From Pseudarthrobacter polychromogenes (GTDB lineage Bacteria; Actinomycetota; Actinomycetes; Actinomycetales; Micrococcaceae): 64,000 bases of DNA. Location: positions 62,001-126,000 of the forward strand of contig NZ_BMKU01000001.1 in NCBI RefSeq assembly GCF_014644495.1. Direction: 5' to 3'. The notes under the pieces are model-generated. The model did no database searches. It saw nothing but the letters and a program-made list of their open reading frames with translations, and was not told the DNA's origin. How positions within the stretch are numbered: the first letter of the stretch is position 1; the number at the start of each line of letters is the position of its first letter. Positions 18,716 through 29,230 of the stretch are shown here, piece after piece. Made by a program: the position numbers and the translations under genes.

Positions 18716-19954
18716 TTACGCCGCGGGCTTCCTCAGGCTCTCCCGGGTGGCAAGCCAGGTGCACGCCGCCACCACCATGATGCCGCCGGTCACCCCGAAG
18801 GCCCAGCCGTAGCCCAGCCGGTCGGCCAGCACGCCGGCCAGGACGGGCCCCACAATCGCGCCGACATCGGACGTCATCTGGTACACGGCCAGCACCTTCC
18901 CGCCGGACCGCCCGTTGCCGATCACATCGGCGACGGCGGCCTGCTGGGCAGGGCCGAAGAGTCCCGAGCCGACGCCGGCCAGCGCCGATGCCGCCAGGAA
19001 CCAGCCCAGCCCGGTGGTGAAGCCGATGGCAGCCGTGGAGGCACCCGCCACGAGAAGTCCGGCCACCATCATGGGCTTGCGGCCCAAGGTATCGGCCAGC
19101 CGGCCCGAGAACGTCAGGGCGGCAGCGTTGCCGGCAGCAAAGACCGCCAGCGCGAACCCCGCCGCTTCAGGCCCCGCGCCGAGGGCGGCCACCGCGAACA
19201 GCGGGACGGTCGCCATCCGGACGCCGAACGTGGCCCAGCCGTTCACGAAGCTGGACACCAGCGCCGTCCGGTACGTCCCTGCGGCAAGGGCCTCGGCCAG
19301 CGGCATGTCGGCGCGTTCCTGCCGGGGCCCGCTGCCCCGGCGCTGGTGGCTCAGCTGCGTCTGGACCACGACGGCGGCCACCACCAGGGCAGCCGCGTAC
19401 GCCAGGAAGGGAACGCGCAGGCCGAAACCTGCCAGCAGCCCGCCCACGATCGGGCCGCACACGTTGCCGATGAGGAACGCCGACGCATAGGCACCCGAGA
19501 CGCGGCCCCTGCTCTCGGGCGGCGCGAGCCGCACCACCAGCGCCATCGACGCCACCGTGAACATCACTGAACCGGCGCCGCCAAGCCCGCGGAACAGCAG
19601 CAGCTGCCAGTAATCCTGGGCGAAGGCGCAGGCAGCAGTGGACGCCGCCACGATCAGCAGCCCCGTGACATAGACGGGGCGCTCGCCCAGCCGGCCTATC
19701 AGGGCGCCGCCCGCAGGGGCAAAGACCAGCCGCATGAACGCGAAGATGGCCACGATCACGGACGCCTCGGTATTTCCCACCCCGAAGGTTGTGGCGAATT
19801 GCGGCAACACTGGGGCAACAAGACCGAATCCCAGCGCAATCAGGAAAGCCGCGGCCAGCATCACCTTGATGTCGCGCGGGAGCTTCTGCCTGTCCCTGCG
19901 CAGCATCGAAAAAATCCGCGATGTTGCGCGGCTCACGCGGGTATCTGCCGTCAT
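18716..19954 (-). CDS. MFS transporter, drug:H+ antiporter (DHA1-like) type
   Basis: A 412-residue integral membrane protein with about 12 hydrophobic segments in two six-helix halves. The loop between helices 2 and 3 reads GGALIGRLGERPVY, and the second half has SGRLADTLGRKPMM at the equivalent place. FALPPES-type substitutions make the fifth-helix region ESRGRVSGAYASAFLIGNVCGPIVGG resemble antiporter motif C. These traits fit a multidrug or metabolite exporter; the substrate is unknown. The first 30 residues are a basic cytoplasmic tail. It is divergent from amtB, and a GlnR-like half-site pair lies 50 bases upstream of its start. Confidence 0.85.
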   Translation of the reverse strand: MTADTRVSRATSRIFSMLRRDRQKLPRDIKVMLAAAFLIALGFGLVAPVLPQFATTFGVGNTEASVIVAIFAFMRLVFAPAGGALIGRLGERPVYVTGLLIVAASTAACAFAQDYWQLLLFRGLGGAGSVMFTVASMALVVRLAPPESRGRVSGAYASAFLIGNVCGPIVGGLLAGFGLRVPFLAYAAALVVAAVVVQTQLSHQRRGSGPRQERADMPLAEALAAGTYRTALVSSFVNGWATFGVRMATVPLFAVAALGAGPEAAGFALAVFAAGNAAALTFSGRLADTLGRKPMMVAGLLVAGASTAAIGFTTGLGWFLAASALAGVGSGLFGPAQQAAVADVIGNGRSGGKVLAVYQMTSDVGAIVGPVLAGVLADRLGYGWAFGVTGGIMVVAACTWLATRESLRKPAA

Positions 19955-20003
19955 GGTCCAGTGGTCCTTGCGTATGTGGGTGCCGGGCTTCGGCGGGAGG
20001 GGT

Positions 20004-20116
20004 GAAACATAACCGTAACAAGCCAGATATGCACCATTTACTTCCTAGAGGTTGTTGTAACAGCCCCGCAATACAAATCCTCCGCGGCCGAAACACAGCG
20101 CCGACACACTCGTTAC
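20004..20116. promoter_or_regulatory. candidate GlnR-type boxes between the MFS gene and amtB
   Basis: The 234-base divergent gap holds GAAAC (20004-20008) and GTAAC (20015-20019) exactly six bases apart. A second set has GAAAC (20090-20094) and GTTAC (20112-20116) separated by 17 bases, which equals two six-base spacers around a degenerate CCGAC. GlnR of Actinobacteria binds alternating GTnAC and GAAAC half-sites with six-base spacing, and amtB is a standard target. The assignment is a motif match only. Confidence 0.4.
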
Positions 20117-20188
20117 AGGACGCAAAAGGCGTTGGCAGGCGGATCAGCTCCGCAACTTTCGACCAAATAGATAAGAGAGGCGTGCACC

Positions 20189-21550
20189 ATGGAACTTACC
20201 GCAGGTCACGTATGGATCATGGTGTCGGCGGCGCTTGTGCTGTTGATGACACCGGGTCTGGCATTTTTCTACGGCGGCATGACCCGGGCCAAGGCCGCGC
20301 TGAACATGATGATGATGAGCTTCATCTCCATCGGCATGGTGGGAGTCATCTGGGTCCTGTGGGGATACTCAATGACCACCGGGGACGGCTTCCTCCAGAT
20401 GGTGGGCAGCCCCTTCGCCAACTTCGGGCTTGAAGGCATTGACAGCCCCGACGGGCTCATCACGGTGGGCTTCGGCGCCACCTTCGCCATCATCACGGTG
20501 GCCCTCATCAGCGGCGCCATCGCTGACCGTGCAAAGTTCGGCGCCTGGACCGTCTTCGTTCCGGTCTGGGTCACGCTGGTCTACTGCCCGCTTGCCTACA
20601 TGGTGTGGGGCGGCGGCCTGTTCAGCACCGAAGGCGCTGTGGGCGCGGCACTCGGCGAGGCCATCGACTTCGCCGGCGGCACCGTAGTGCACATCAACGC
20701 CGGTGTTGCAGCCCTGATCCTCGTCTTCATCGTCGGCAACCGCCGGGGCTTCGGCAAGGACCCCAACCACCGCCCGCACAACATCCCGTTCGTGATGCTC
20801 GGCGCTGCAATTCTGTGGTTTGGCTGGTTCGGCTTCAACGGCGGCGCTGCCTCCACCGCAGAGCAGGGCGGCCTCATCTGGGTCAACACCCTCGCCGCCC
20901 CGGCAGCAGCAATGCTCGGCTGGCTGGTCACGGAGCGCATCCGCGACGGCCACCCCACCTCCCTCGGTGCAGCCTCCGGCGTGGTTGCAGGCCTCGTTGC
21001 CATTACCCCCGCCTGCGCCAACGTCAGCCCGGTCGGTGCCCTTGGCCTGGGCATCGTGGCAGGCGTCGCCTCCGCCCTGGCAGTTGGCCTGAAGTTCCGC
21101 TGGGGCTTCGATGACTCGCTCGACGTCGTGGGTGTCCACCTGGTTTCCGGCATCATCGGTACCGTGGCCCTTGGCTTCATCGCCCTTCCCGAGGAAGGTG
21201 CCGGCGGCGGCCTCTTCTACGGCGGCGGCATGACCCAGATGTGGGCGCAGCTCGCAGCAGCCGGCATCGCCATTGCCTACTCCGCGGTCCTGACCACGAT
21301 CATCGCCCTGGCCATTCACAAGACCATGGGCTTCCGGGTCTCGCAGGAACAGGAGACGGTGGGTGTGGACCTCAGCCTGCACGCCGAAACTGCCTACGAG
21401 TTCGGCGTCGGGGGACACGGCGGAAGCTTCCAGCCCCTGCACGACATGATCACCGGAAAGGCCCAGGCGGACGCCGCGCAGGCATCCGACGCGGCAACGG
21501 GTGCGCAGAAGACAGAATCAGCAACAGGTAAGGAAAGCGTGGGGGCATGA
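20189..21550 (+). CDS. amtB: ammonium transporter AmtB
   Basis: AmtB conducts ammonium across the membrane as a trimer and is blocked by uridylylation-sensitive PII protein. The protein has 11 expected membrane segments. The family signature DFAGGTVVHINAG places the paired pore histidines at H168 and H317 (VHLVSG), and D160 is the conserved aspartate before the signature. The 453-residue length includes a cytoplasmic C-terminal tail rich in Ala, Asp and Gln. A GAGAGG site precedes the ATG at 20189. Its stop overlaps the glnK start (ATGA). Confidence 0.96.
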   Translation: MELTAGHVWIMVSAALVLLMTPGLAFFYGGMTRAKAALNMMMMSFISIGMVGVIWVLWGYSMTTGDGFLQMVGSPFANFGLEGIDSPDGLITVGFGATFAIITVALISGAIADRAKFGAWTVFVPVWVTLVYCPLAYMVWGGGLFSTEGAVGAALGEAIDFAGGTVVHINAGVAALILVFIVGNRRGFGKDPNHRPHNIPFVMLGAAILWFGWFGFNGGAASTAEQGGLIWVNTLAAPAAAMLGWLVTERIRDGHPTSLGAASGVVAGLVAITPACANVSPVGALGLGIVAGVASALAVGLKFRWGFDDSLDVVGVHLVSGIIGTVALGFIALPEEGAGGGLFYGGGMTQMWAQLAAAGIAIAYSAVLTTIIALAIHKTMGFRVSQEQETVGVDLSLHAETAYEFGVGGHGGSFQPLHDMITGKAQADAAQASDAATGAQKTESATGKESVGA

Positions 21551-21885
21551 AACTGATTACAGCGATCGTCAGGCCGGAAAAGCTCGAAGCCATCCGGGAA
21601 GGACTGGAGGCCTATGGCGTGCAGGGTCTGACGGTCAGCGCGGCCAGCGGCTACGGCCGGCAGCGCGGCTATACCGAGGTCTACCGCGGAGCGGAGTACA
21701 ACGTGGATCTGCTGCCAAAGATCCGCGTGGAGGTCCTGGCCACAAACGAGCAGGCGGACGACATCCTCGATGTCATCATCGCCAGCTCCAACACCGGCCG
21801 GGCAGGTGACGGCAAGGTCTGGACCATGGATGTCTCCGAAGCCGTCCGGGTCCGCACCGGTGAACGCGGCGTCGCCGCAATCTAG
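21547..21885 (+). CDS. glnK: nitrogen regulatory PII protein (GlnK/GlnB)
   Basis: PII trimers sense ATP/ADP and 2-oxoglutarate and gate AmtB. This 112-residue protein has the first PII signature YRGAEY at 46-51, so the modifiable tyrosine Y51 is kept, and the second signature TGRAGDGKVW near 82-91. The gene overlaps amtB by four bases, as usual for glnK. In many Actinobacteria glnD follows, but here a strong terminator and the convergent zwf gene come next, so the modifying enzyme, if present, lies elsewhere. Confidence 0.95.
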   Translation: MKLITAIVRPEKLEAIREGLEAYGVQGLTVSAASGYGRQRGYTEVYRGAEYNVDLLPKIRVEVLATNEQADDILDVIIASSNTGRAGDGKVWTMDVSEAVRVRTGERGVAAI

Positions 21886-21926
21886 GGCCGGCGGTACTCC
21901 ACGGAAACATCCGTGAACAGACGTCA

Positions 21927-21966
21927 AAGAGCGGGCAGGAAACTCCAGGGTTTCCTGCCCGCTCTT
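21927..21966. terminator. bidirectional intrinsic terminator between glnK and zwf
   Basis: A perfect 16-bp inverted repeat (arms 21927-21942 and 21951-21966, loop of eight bases) begins with AA and ends with TT, so it can act on both convergent transcripts. T-rich sequence follows on the plus strand (CCGTTGTTT). Confidence 0.8.
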
Positions 21967-22026
21967 CCGTTGTTTAAGGCAGCGCCGCAGATCGGCGGCT
22001 TGCCCGCCGCCCCAAGCCGCTGCGGC

Positions 22027-23430
22027 TCAGTCCCCGGGCACCGCGGTGGGCCAGGCTGCGGGGCCGGCAGAGCCGGCGTCGTACTCCTCCAGGGGGACCG
22101 AGTCCTGCTGCCAGGCGTGCAGGACGGGCTCCACAATCCGCCAGCACTCCTCCGCCGTGTCTCCGCGCACGGACAGAAGCGGGTCGCCCGCCAGCACCCC
22201 CTCCAGGACTTCGCCGTAGGGGAGGAGGTCGGAGCCGCTGAGCTCGGTTTCCAGGGTGGCCCGGCTCAGGCTGAAGATGTTCCCGGGCCCGTTCACGTCG
22301 ACATCGAACCTCAGAGTGTCCGGGCCGAAGCCAATGCGCAGCTTGTTGGGCGAGTCCACGCCGGTAAAGCCCCGGGGCAGGTGGGGAACCGGGCGGAAGG
22401 TGACCACTGCCTCCTTGCGCTTGACGCCCAGTGCCTTGCCGGACCGAAGAATGAACGGGACCCCGTTCCAGCGCCAGTTGTCGATGTTGACCTGGATCTC
22501 GGCCAGCGTCTCTGTTCCGCGTTCAGCGTCCACGCCTTCCTCCCGTGCGTAGTCGGGAACGTCTTTGCCTGCTGCCTGGCCGGCTGTGTAGCGTGCCCTG
22601 CGGGTGGAATCGGCATAGGACACCGGAACGCTGCTGGCCCGAAGGACGGCGGAAATTGCATCCCGCAGGTCCCGTTCACCGATGGTGGCTGGAGGCTCGA
22701 TGGCCAGCAGGGCCATGATCTGCAGCAGGTGGCTCTGGATCATGTCCCGCAGTGCGCCGGCGCCGTCGTAGTAGCGGGCCCGCCCCTCCAGCGCGAGGTC
22801 CTCGTCGAAGATGATTTCCACCTTTTCCACGTGGTGCCGGTCCCACACCGGTTCCAGGAAATTGTTGGCGAACCGCAGGCCCAGGATATTCAGCACCGTG
22901 GCCTTGCCCAGGAAGTGGTCCACCCGGTGGACATGGTCTTCGGGGACCAGCCGGACCAGTGTCTGGTTGAGCGAGCGGGCCGAGTCCTCACTGGAACCGA
23001 AGGGCTTTTCCATTACCAGCCGCGTTCCCGGCGGGACCTGATCCGGCCGGAGGGCCTCACAGGCAAGCTGGCTGATGCGCGGCGGCAGGGCAAAGTAGAC
23101 GGCGGTGGGCCCCTCCGGCGTGTCAAGGAGTGACGCCAGCGCCCCCTCGGCGGTGACATCCAGCTGGTGGTACACCGTTTCCTTCTCAAGGGACTGGAGT
23201 GCTTCCTTCCCCCCGGCGCCTGCGGACCCGGCGGCTGCCTCGAAGGACGCATGCACCCGTTCCCGCCATTGTTCGGGGGTCCAGGGATCGGATCCGGCAC
23301 CCACCAGCCGGAGGCCCGCGGCGCGTCCCCTGGCCACCAGGCGCGCCAGTCCCGGCAGGAGCAGCCTGCCCGTCAGGTCCCCCGAGGCGCCGAGGATGAG
23401 CAGGGTCTTAACAGTTGGTTGGCTCGTCAT
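22027..23430 (-). CDS. zwf: glucose-6-phosphate 1-dehydrogenase
   Basis: Zwf oxidises glucose-6-phosphate to 6-phosphogluconolactone and makes NADPH. The nucleotide-binding GASGDLTGR is at 14-22, EKPFG at 141-145, and the active-site signature RVDHFLGK at 169-176 has Phe where most homologues have Tyr. At 467 residues it is shorter than canonical Zwf (about 490-515), and it stands alone instead of in the tal-zwf-opcA-pgl cluster, so it may be a second isoform. The ATG at 23430 is in the shared upstream region with ffh. gnd, the next oxidative enzyme, lies 30 kb away. Confidence 0.92.
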   Translation of the reverse strand: MTSQPTVKTLLILGASGDLTGRLLLPGLARLVARGRAAGLRLVGAGSDPWTPEQWRERVHASFEAAAGSAGAGGKEALQSLEKETVYHQLDVTAEGALASLLDTPEGPTAVYFALPPRISQLACEALRPDQVPPGTRLVMEKPFGSSEDSARSLNQTLVRLVPEDHVHRVDHFLGKATVLNILGLRFANNFLEPVWDRHHVEKVEIIFDEDLALEGRARYYDGAGALRDMIQSHLLQIMALLAIEPPATIGERDLRDAISAVLRASSVPVSYADSTRRARYTAGQAAGKDVPDYAREEGVDAERGTETLAEIQVNIDNWRWNGVPFILRSGKALGVKRKEAVVTFRPVPHLPRGFTGVDSPNKLRIGFGPDTLRFDVDVNGPGNIFSLSRATLETELSGSDLLPYGEVLEGVLAGDPLLSVRGDTAEECWRIVEPVLHAWQQDSVPLEEYDAGSAGPAAWPTAVPGD

Positions 23431-23547
23431 TTGGCCAGCATGCCACCTTGCGGGCCCGGCTTGGTACCCTAGATAGTCGAGTCCCGATCATCAACAGCCT
23501 TTGATCATCCACTGCCCTGATCATCCACTGAAAGAAGTGCACGTCGC

Positions 23548-25131
23548 GTGTTCAATTCACTCTCTGACCGGTTGACAGCAACCTTCAAGAACCTGCGCGG
23601 TAAAGGCAGGCTTACCGAAGCCGACGTCGATGCCACAGTCCGCGAGATACGCCGCGCCCTTTTGGACGCCGATGTTGCCGTTCCAGTTGTCCGTGAGTTC
23701 ACCGGCCGGGTACGGGAACGCGCCCTGGGCGCCGAGGTTTCCGGGGCACTGAACCCGAGCCAGCAGATCGTCAAGATCGTCAACGAGGAACTGGTGGAGA
23801 TCCTCGGCGGTGAAACCCGCCGGATCCGCCTGGCCAAGAGCGGCCCCACCGTCATCATGCTGGCCGGCCTCCAGGGTGCCGGCAAGACCACCCTCGCCGG
23901 CAAGCTGTCCAAGTGGCTGAAGGCACAGGGCCACAGCCCGATGCTCGTAGCCTGTGACCTCCAGCGCCCCAACGCCGTGACGCAGCTGCAGATCGTGGGC
24001 CAGCGCGCCAAGGTGCCGGTCTTTGCACCCCACCCCGGTGCCACCTACACCGAGCTCGAACACCCTGCCGGGGACCCGGTTGAGGTTGCCCGCGCCGGTG
24101 TGGAGGAAGCACGCCAGAAACTCCACGACGTCGTCATTGTAGACACCGCCGGCCGGCTGGGCGTCGACGCCGACATGATGGAGCAGGCGCGGCAGATCCG
24201 CCGCGCCATCGTGCCCAACGAGGTCCTGTTTGTCATCGACTCGATGATCGGCCAGGACGCCGTGAACACGGCCCTCGCTTTCGACGAAGGCGTCAACTTC
24301 ACCGGCATCGTGCTGTCCAAGCTCGACGGCGACGCCCGCGGCGGTGCCGCCCTTTCCGTCGCGTCCGTCACGGGCAAGCCGGTGATGTTTGCGTCCACCG
24401 GCGAGGGCCTGGACGACTTTGAGCTTTTCCACCCGGACCGGATGGCCTCGCGCATCCTGGACATGGGTGACGTCCTGACCCTGATCGAGCAGGCCGAGAA
24501 GTCCTGGGACAAGGACGAAGCCGCCCGGATGGCGAAGAAGTTCGCCGACCAGGAGGACTTCACCCTTGACGACTTCCTGGCCCAGATGCAGCAGATCCGC
24601 AACATGGGCTCCATGAAGAAGATGCTCATGATGATGCCGGGTGCCCAGAACATCCGCCAGCAGCTGGAGCAGTTCGACGAGCGCGAGATCGACCGCGTGG
24701 AGGCCATCGTCAGGTCCATGACTCCGCACGAGCGCGTGGCTCCCAAGATCATCAACGGCTCCCGCCGTGCCCGCATCGCCCGCGGTTCCGGCGTCCACGT
24801 TTCCGAGGTCAACGGCTTGCTGGAGCGCTTCGCGCAGGCCCAGAAGATGATGAAGAAGATGGCCCAGGGCGGGATGCCGGGCATGCCCGGGATGCCAGGC
24901 CTGCCGGGTGCCGGCGGCGGTGCCCGGAAGAACGCCAAGAGCGCGCCCAAGAAGAAGGCCAAGTCCGGAAACCCGGCAAAAGCCGCGCAGGAGCGCAAGG
25001 ACGCCGAGGCCCGCAGGGCGAACGCCGCCAAGGCGCTGCCCACCGGCGCAGCTTTTGGCCAGCAAACGGGCGACTTCGATCCCTCCCAGCTGAACCTGCC
25101 CAAGGGCTTCGACAAGTTCCTCGGCAAATAA
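23548..25131 (+). CDS. ffh: signal recognition particle protein Ffh (SRP54)
   Basis: Ffh binds signal sequences and 4.5S RNA and targets ribosomes to FtsY. The N domain starts FNSLSDRLTATFKNLRGKG. The GTPase loop GLQGAGKT is at 107-114, with DTAGRLG and SKLDGDARGG further on. The methionine-rich M domain contains NMGSMKKMLMMMPG, and the C-terminus adds a GMPGMPG repeat and a basic tail. It has 527 residues and begins at GTG 23548. A stable hairpin follows the stop. rpsP-rimM-trmD, often directly after ffh, begin 5.9 kb later here. Confidence 0.97.
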   Translation: MFNSLSDRLTATFKNLRGKGRLTEADVDATVREIRRALLDADVAVPVVREFTGRVRERALGAEVSGALNPSQQIVKIVNEELVEILGGETRRIRLAKSGPTVIMLAGLQGAGKTTLAGKLSKWLKAQGHSPMLVACDLQRPNAVTQLQIVGQRAKVPVFAPHPGATYTELEHPAGDPVEVARAGVEEARQKLHDVVIVDTAGRLGVDADMMEQARQIRRAIVPNEVLFVIDSMIGQDAVNTALAFDEGVNFTGIVLSKLDGDARGGAALSVASVTGKPVMFASTGEGLDDFELFHPDRMASRILDMGDVLTLIEQAEKSWDKDEAARMAKKFADQEDFTLDDFLAQMQQIRNMGSMKKMLMMMPGAQNIRQQLEQFDEREIDRVEAIVRSMTPHERVAPKIINGSRRARIARGSGVHVSEVNGLLERFAQAQKMMKKMAQGGMPGMPGMPGLPGAGGGARKNAKSAPKKKAKSGNPAKAAQERKDAEARRANAAKALPTGAAFGQQTGDFDPSQLNLPKGFDKFLGK

Positions 25132-25150
25132 GCACACCTGGCCCAACTGG

Positions 25151-25198
25151 GTAGCAGCAGATGTCGTTTTGAGGGCTCAGAACGACATCTGCTGCTAC
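25151..25198. terminator. perfect 18-bp hairpin after ffh, terminator or dispersed palindromic repeat
   Basis: The arms GTAGCAGCAGATGTCGTT (25151-25168) and its exact reverse complement (25181-25198) flank a 12-base loop. The stem is only moderately GC-rich and no T-run follows, which is unlike the other terminators in this window and like a REP-type element. It could still end ffh transcription. Confidence 0.6.
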
Positions 25199-25236
25199 TT
25201 ACATGGGATGTCGGGGCCGTGGAATAGGGTTGGGTC

Positions 25237-25968
25237 ATGTTCAAGCAGAGGGTAGTGTTCGTGCACGGCGCGGGCAGCTTCGGTGCCGCGGCCTGGCCCC
25301 GCCAGCACGGTGTGGCCCTGTCCTACGATGCCCTGTTCCTGCGCCGGCACGGCTTCGATCCCGTTGCCGAACCCATCGAGTCCTCATTCGAGGAGGACAC
25401 ACGCATTCTGTTGGACTCCCTTGGGGACGACGGCAGCGGCATCGCCGGCGGGCACGTCGTGGCCCATGCGCAGGGCGCCATTGCAGCGATGATGGCCGCC
25501 GTCGAACGTCCGGACCTTGTCTACTCGCTGACCCTGGTGGAGCCGGCCTGCCTGTCCCTGACCGCTGAACTGCCGGCCACGGCGGCGCACATCGGGCTGA
25601 TGCAGCCCCTGTTCAACGTCCGGCATCAACTCAGTGACGAGGATTTCCAGCGGGAGTTCGTCCGCAGGGTCTATGCCACCGACCTGCAGCAGCCGGTGAC
25701 TGCCGAGGAGAAGCGTTCTGCCAGGCGGCTGCGGCTGCAGGCGCCGTCCTGGGAAGCCCCGCTGCATATCGTTCCCGGCGTGCCGACGCTCGTCCTGACC
25801 GGCGGCTGGGAGCCGCTCTACGAGGAGATCGCCGGCTACCTCCGTGAGACCGGGGCGCTTCACCGCACGGCCGCCGGCGGCCACCGGCCCCACGACTCCC
25901 CGGAAGGGGACCGCATCATCCGTTCGTTCATCAACGACTCAAGCCGCGTGCAGGCTCGCGCCTCCTGA
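25237..25968 (+). CDS. alpha/beta-hydrolase-fold protein with Ala at the nucleophile position
   Basis: The fold is clear: VVFVHGAGSFG at the start supplies the oxyanion loop, VAHAQGA at 75-81 is the nucleophile elbow, TGGWEPLYEE is where the acid usually sits and AGGHRPHDSPEG provides the histidine. The elbow should read G-H-S-x-G, but residue 78 is alanine (codon GCG, one base from the serine codon TCG). It is therefore probably not an ordinary hydrolase and may be a binding protein or an inactive remnant. The 243-residue frame is intact and starts at ATG 25237. It ends convergently against thiC. Confidence 0.75.
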   Translation: MFKQRVVFVHGAGSFGAAAWPRQHGVALSYDALFLRRHGFDPVAEPIESSFEEDTRILLDSLGDDGSGIAGGHVVAHAQGAIAAMMAAVERPDLVYSLTLVEPACLSLTAELPATAAHIGLMQPLFNVRHQLSDEDFQREFVRRVYATDLQQPVTAEEKRSARRLRLQAPSWEAPLHIVPGVPTLVLTGGWEPLYEEIAGYLRETGALHRTAAGGHRPHDSPEGDRIIRSFINDSSRVQARAS

Positions 25969-25997
25969 TCCCGCCTGAACCTGCCCTCCACAGGAGC

Positions 25998-26031
25998 CCG
26001 TCCGGCCGGCCCCCAATGACCAGCCGGACGG
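25998..26031. terminator. terminator-like hairpin between the hydrolase gene and thiC
   Basis: Arms CCGTCCGGC (25998-26006) and GCCGGACGG (26023-26031) form a 9-bp stem with a 16-base loop. An outer pair (25992-25998 with 26040-26046) could extend it into the thiC stop. There is no clear T-run. Confidence 0.5.
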
Positions 26032-26044
26032 AACCTGCAGGCTC

Positions 26045-27962
<1,918 letters not shown>

Positions 27963-28047
27963 GGTCAAGATGAAAGCTACCACAGCCTTTCTTTCGGGGC
28001 TTGTCACATTGCCGGTGCTAGCCTGACCGGGCAGGAAAGAGGTGCAC

Positions 28048-29130
28048 ATGGCAGAAATCATCGAGTTCACGGGGACGGTCCTGACCGGACCCGGGAGTGA
28101 ACAGCGCGGACTGTGGTCTGTTGACGGTCGCCTGACGTTCCGCCGGCCGGCGACGGCCCCTGACCGGAGCCTGGCGGGATGGGTGCTGCCGGGCTTCGTG
28201 GATGCCCACTGCCACATCGGGCTCGGCGTGGGAGGGGCGGTGGATGCTCCGACCGCCGAAGAGCAGGCACGGACCGACCTGGACGCAGGCACCACGCTGG
28301 TCCGCGACGCAGGTTCCCCGGCGGATACGCGGTGGCTGCAGGACAGAAGAGACGTCCCGGTGCTGATCCGCGCCGGACGCCACGTTGCGCGCACGCGCCG
28401 GTACCTGCGGGGGTTCGCCGAGGAAGTTGAACCGGAGGGCCTGGTGGAAGCTGTCCGTAAACAGGCCAGGGAAGGCGACGGATGGGTCAAGCTCGTGGGG
28501 GACTGGATTGACCGCGACGCCGGCGACCTCGCGCCGTCGTTCCCTGCCGCCGTCGTCCGCGATGCCGTCCAGGCCGCCCATGACGAAGGCGCGCGCGTCA
28601 CCGCCCACTGCTTCGCGGAAGAGACGCTCGACGACGTGCTGGACGCCGGCATCGACTGCGTCGAGCACGCCACCGGCCTCCTGCCGCGGCACCTGCCCCG
28701 GTTCGTGGAGCAGAAGGTGCCCATTGTGCCCACCCTGATCAACATCGCCACGTTTCCGGACATTGCTGCCCAGGCGGCGCCCAAGTTCCCACGGTATGCG
28801 GCCCACATGCGCTCACTGTGGGGACGGCGGGAGGAACGGGTGCTTGAGGCGTTCGAGGCAGGCGTGCGGATCTACGCCGGGACCGACGCCGGCAGCGTGA
28901 TCAGGCACGGCAGGATCGCCGATGAGATCCTGGCCCTTCATGCTGCCGGACTGCCCATGGCGTCTGCCCTGGACGCCGCGTGTTGGAGTGCGCGGGAGTG
29001 GCTGGGCGCGGACGGCCTGGAAGAAGGGGCGCGGGCAGACGTTGTCGTGTGCCGGGAGGACCCGCGGAAGGTACCGGAAGCGGTTCATGGCCTGGCGCAC
29101 GTTGTCCTGGGCGGTCGGGTCATCCGCTGA
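28048..29130 (+). CDS. amidohydrolase-family metal-dependent hydrolase
   Basis: The protein has the amidohydrolase superfamily layout of 360 residues: N-terminal beta segment, VLPGFVDAHCHIGLG with metal ligands H54 and H56, a lysine in GWVKLVGDWID that could be carbamylated, then histidines in VTAHCFAEE and VEHATGL and the aspartate in AGTDAGS. The pattern resembles imidazolonepropionase-like and prolidase-like members; the substrate is unknown. I chose ATG 28048 because AGAGG stands five bases before it; GTG 28042 is in frame but worse placed. It diverges from thiC and is followed by a VOC gene. Confidence 0.85.
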   Translation: MAEIIEFTGTVLTGPGSEQRGLWSVDGRLTFRRPATAPDRSLAGWVLPGFVDAHCHIGLGVGGAVDAPTAEEQARTDLDAGTTLVRDAGSPADTRWLQDRRDVPVLIRAGRHVARTRRYLRGFAEEVEPEGLVEAVRKQAREGDGWVKLVGDWIDRDAGDLAPSFPAAVVRDAVQAAHDEGARVTAHCFAEETLDDVLDAGIDCVEHATGLLPRHLPRFVEQKVPIVPTLINIATFPDIAAQAAPKFPRYAAHMRSLWGRREERVLEAFEAGVRIYAGTDAGSVIRHGRIADEILALHAAGLPMASALDAACWSAREWLGADGLEEGARADVVVCREDPRKVPEAVHGLAHVVLGGRVIR

Positions 29131-29160
29131 AAAGATATCCGGCCCGGGACTTGGAATAAA

Positions 29161-29172
29161 TTGAAGCTTCAA
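29161..29172. promoter_or_regulatory. palindrome TTGAAGCTTCAA upstream of the VOC gene, candidate operator
   Basis: A perfect 12-base palindrome lies 58 bases upstream of the VOC start codon, in an AT-rich patch that could hold the promoter. MarR-family regulators of quinone- and catechol-responsive VOC dioxygenases bind short palindromes of this kind. No regulator gene is next to it, so the binder would act from elsewhere. Confidence 0.35.
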
Positions 29173-29230
29173 GTAATTTTAAGTGTGTAAGGCCTGCCAA
29201 CCGGAAGGCCCACAGCACCGGGAGTTATCA

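Noticed and set aside
20369..21442. A 357-codon minus-strand frame inside amtB
   Set aside because: It is soluble and Gly/Asp/Ala-rich without motifs, whereas amtB on the other strand is complete.
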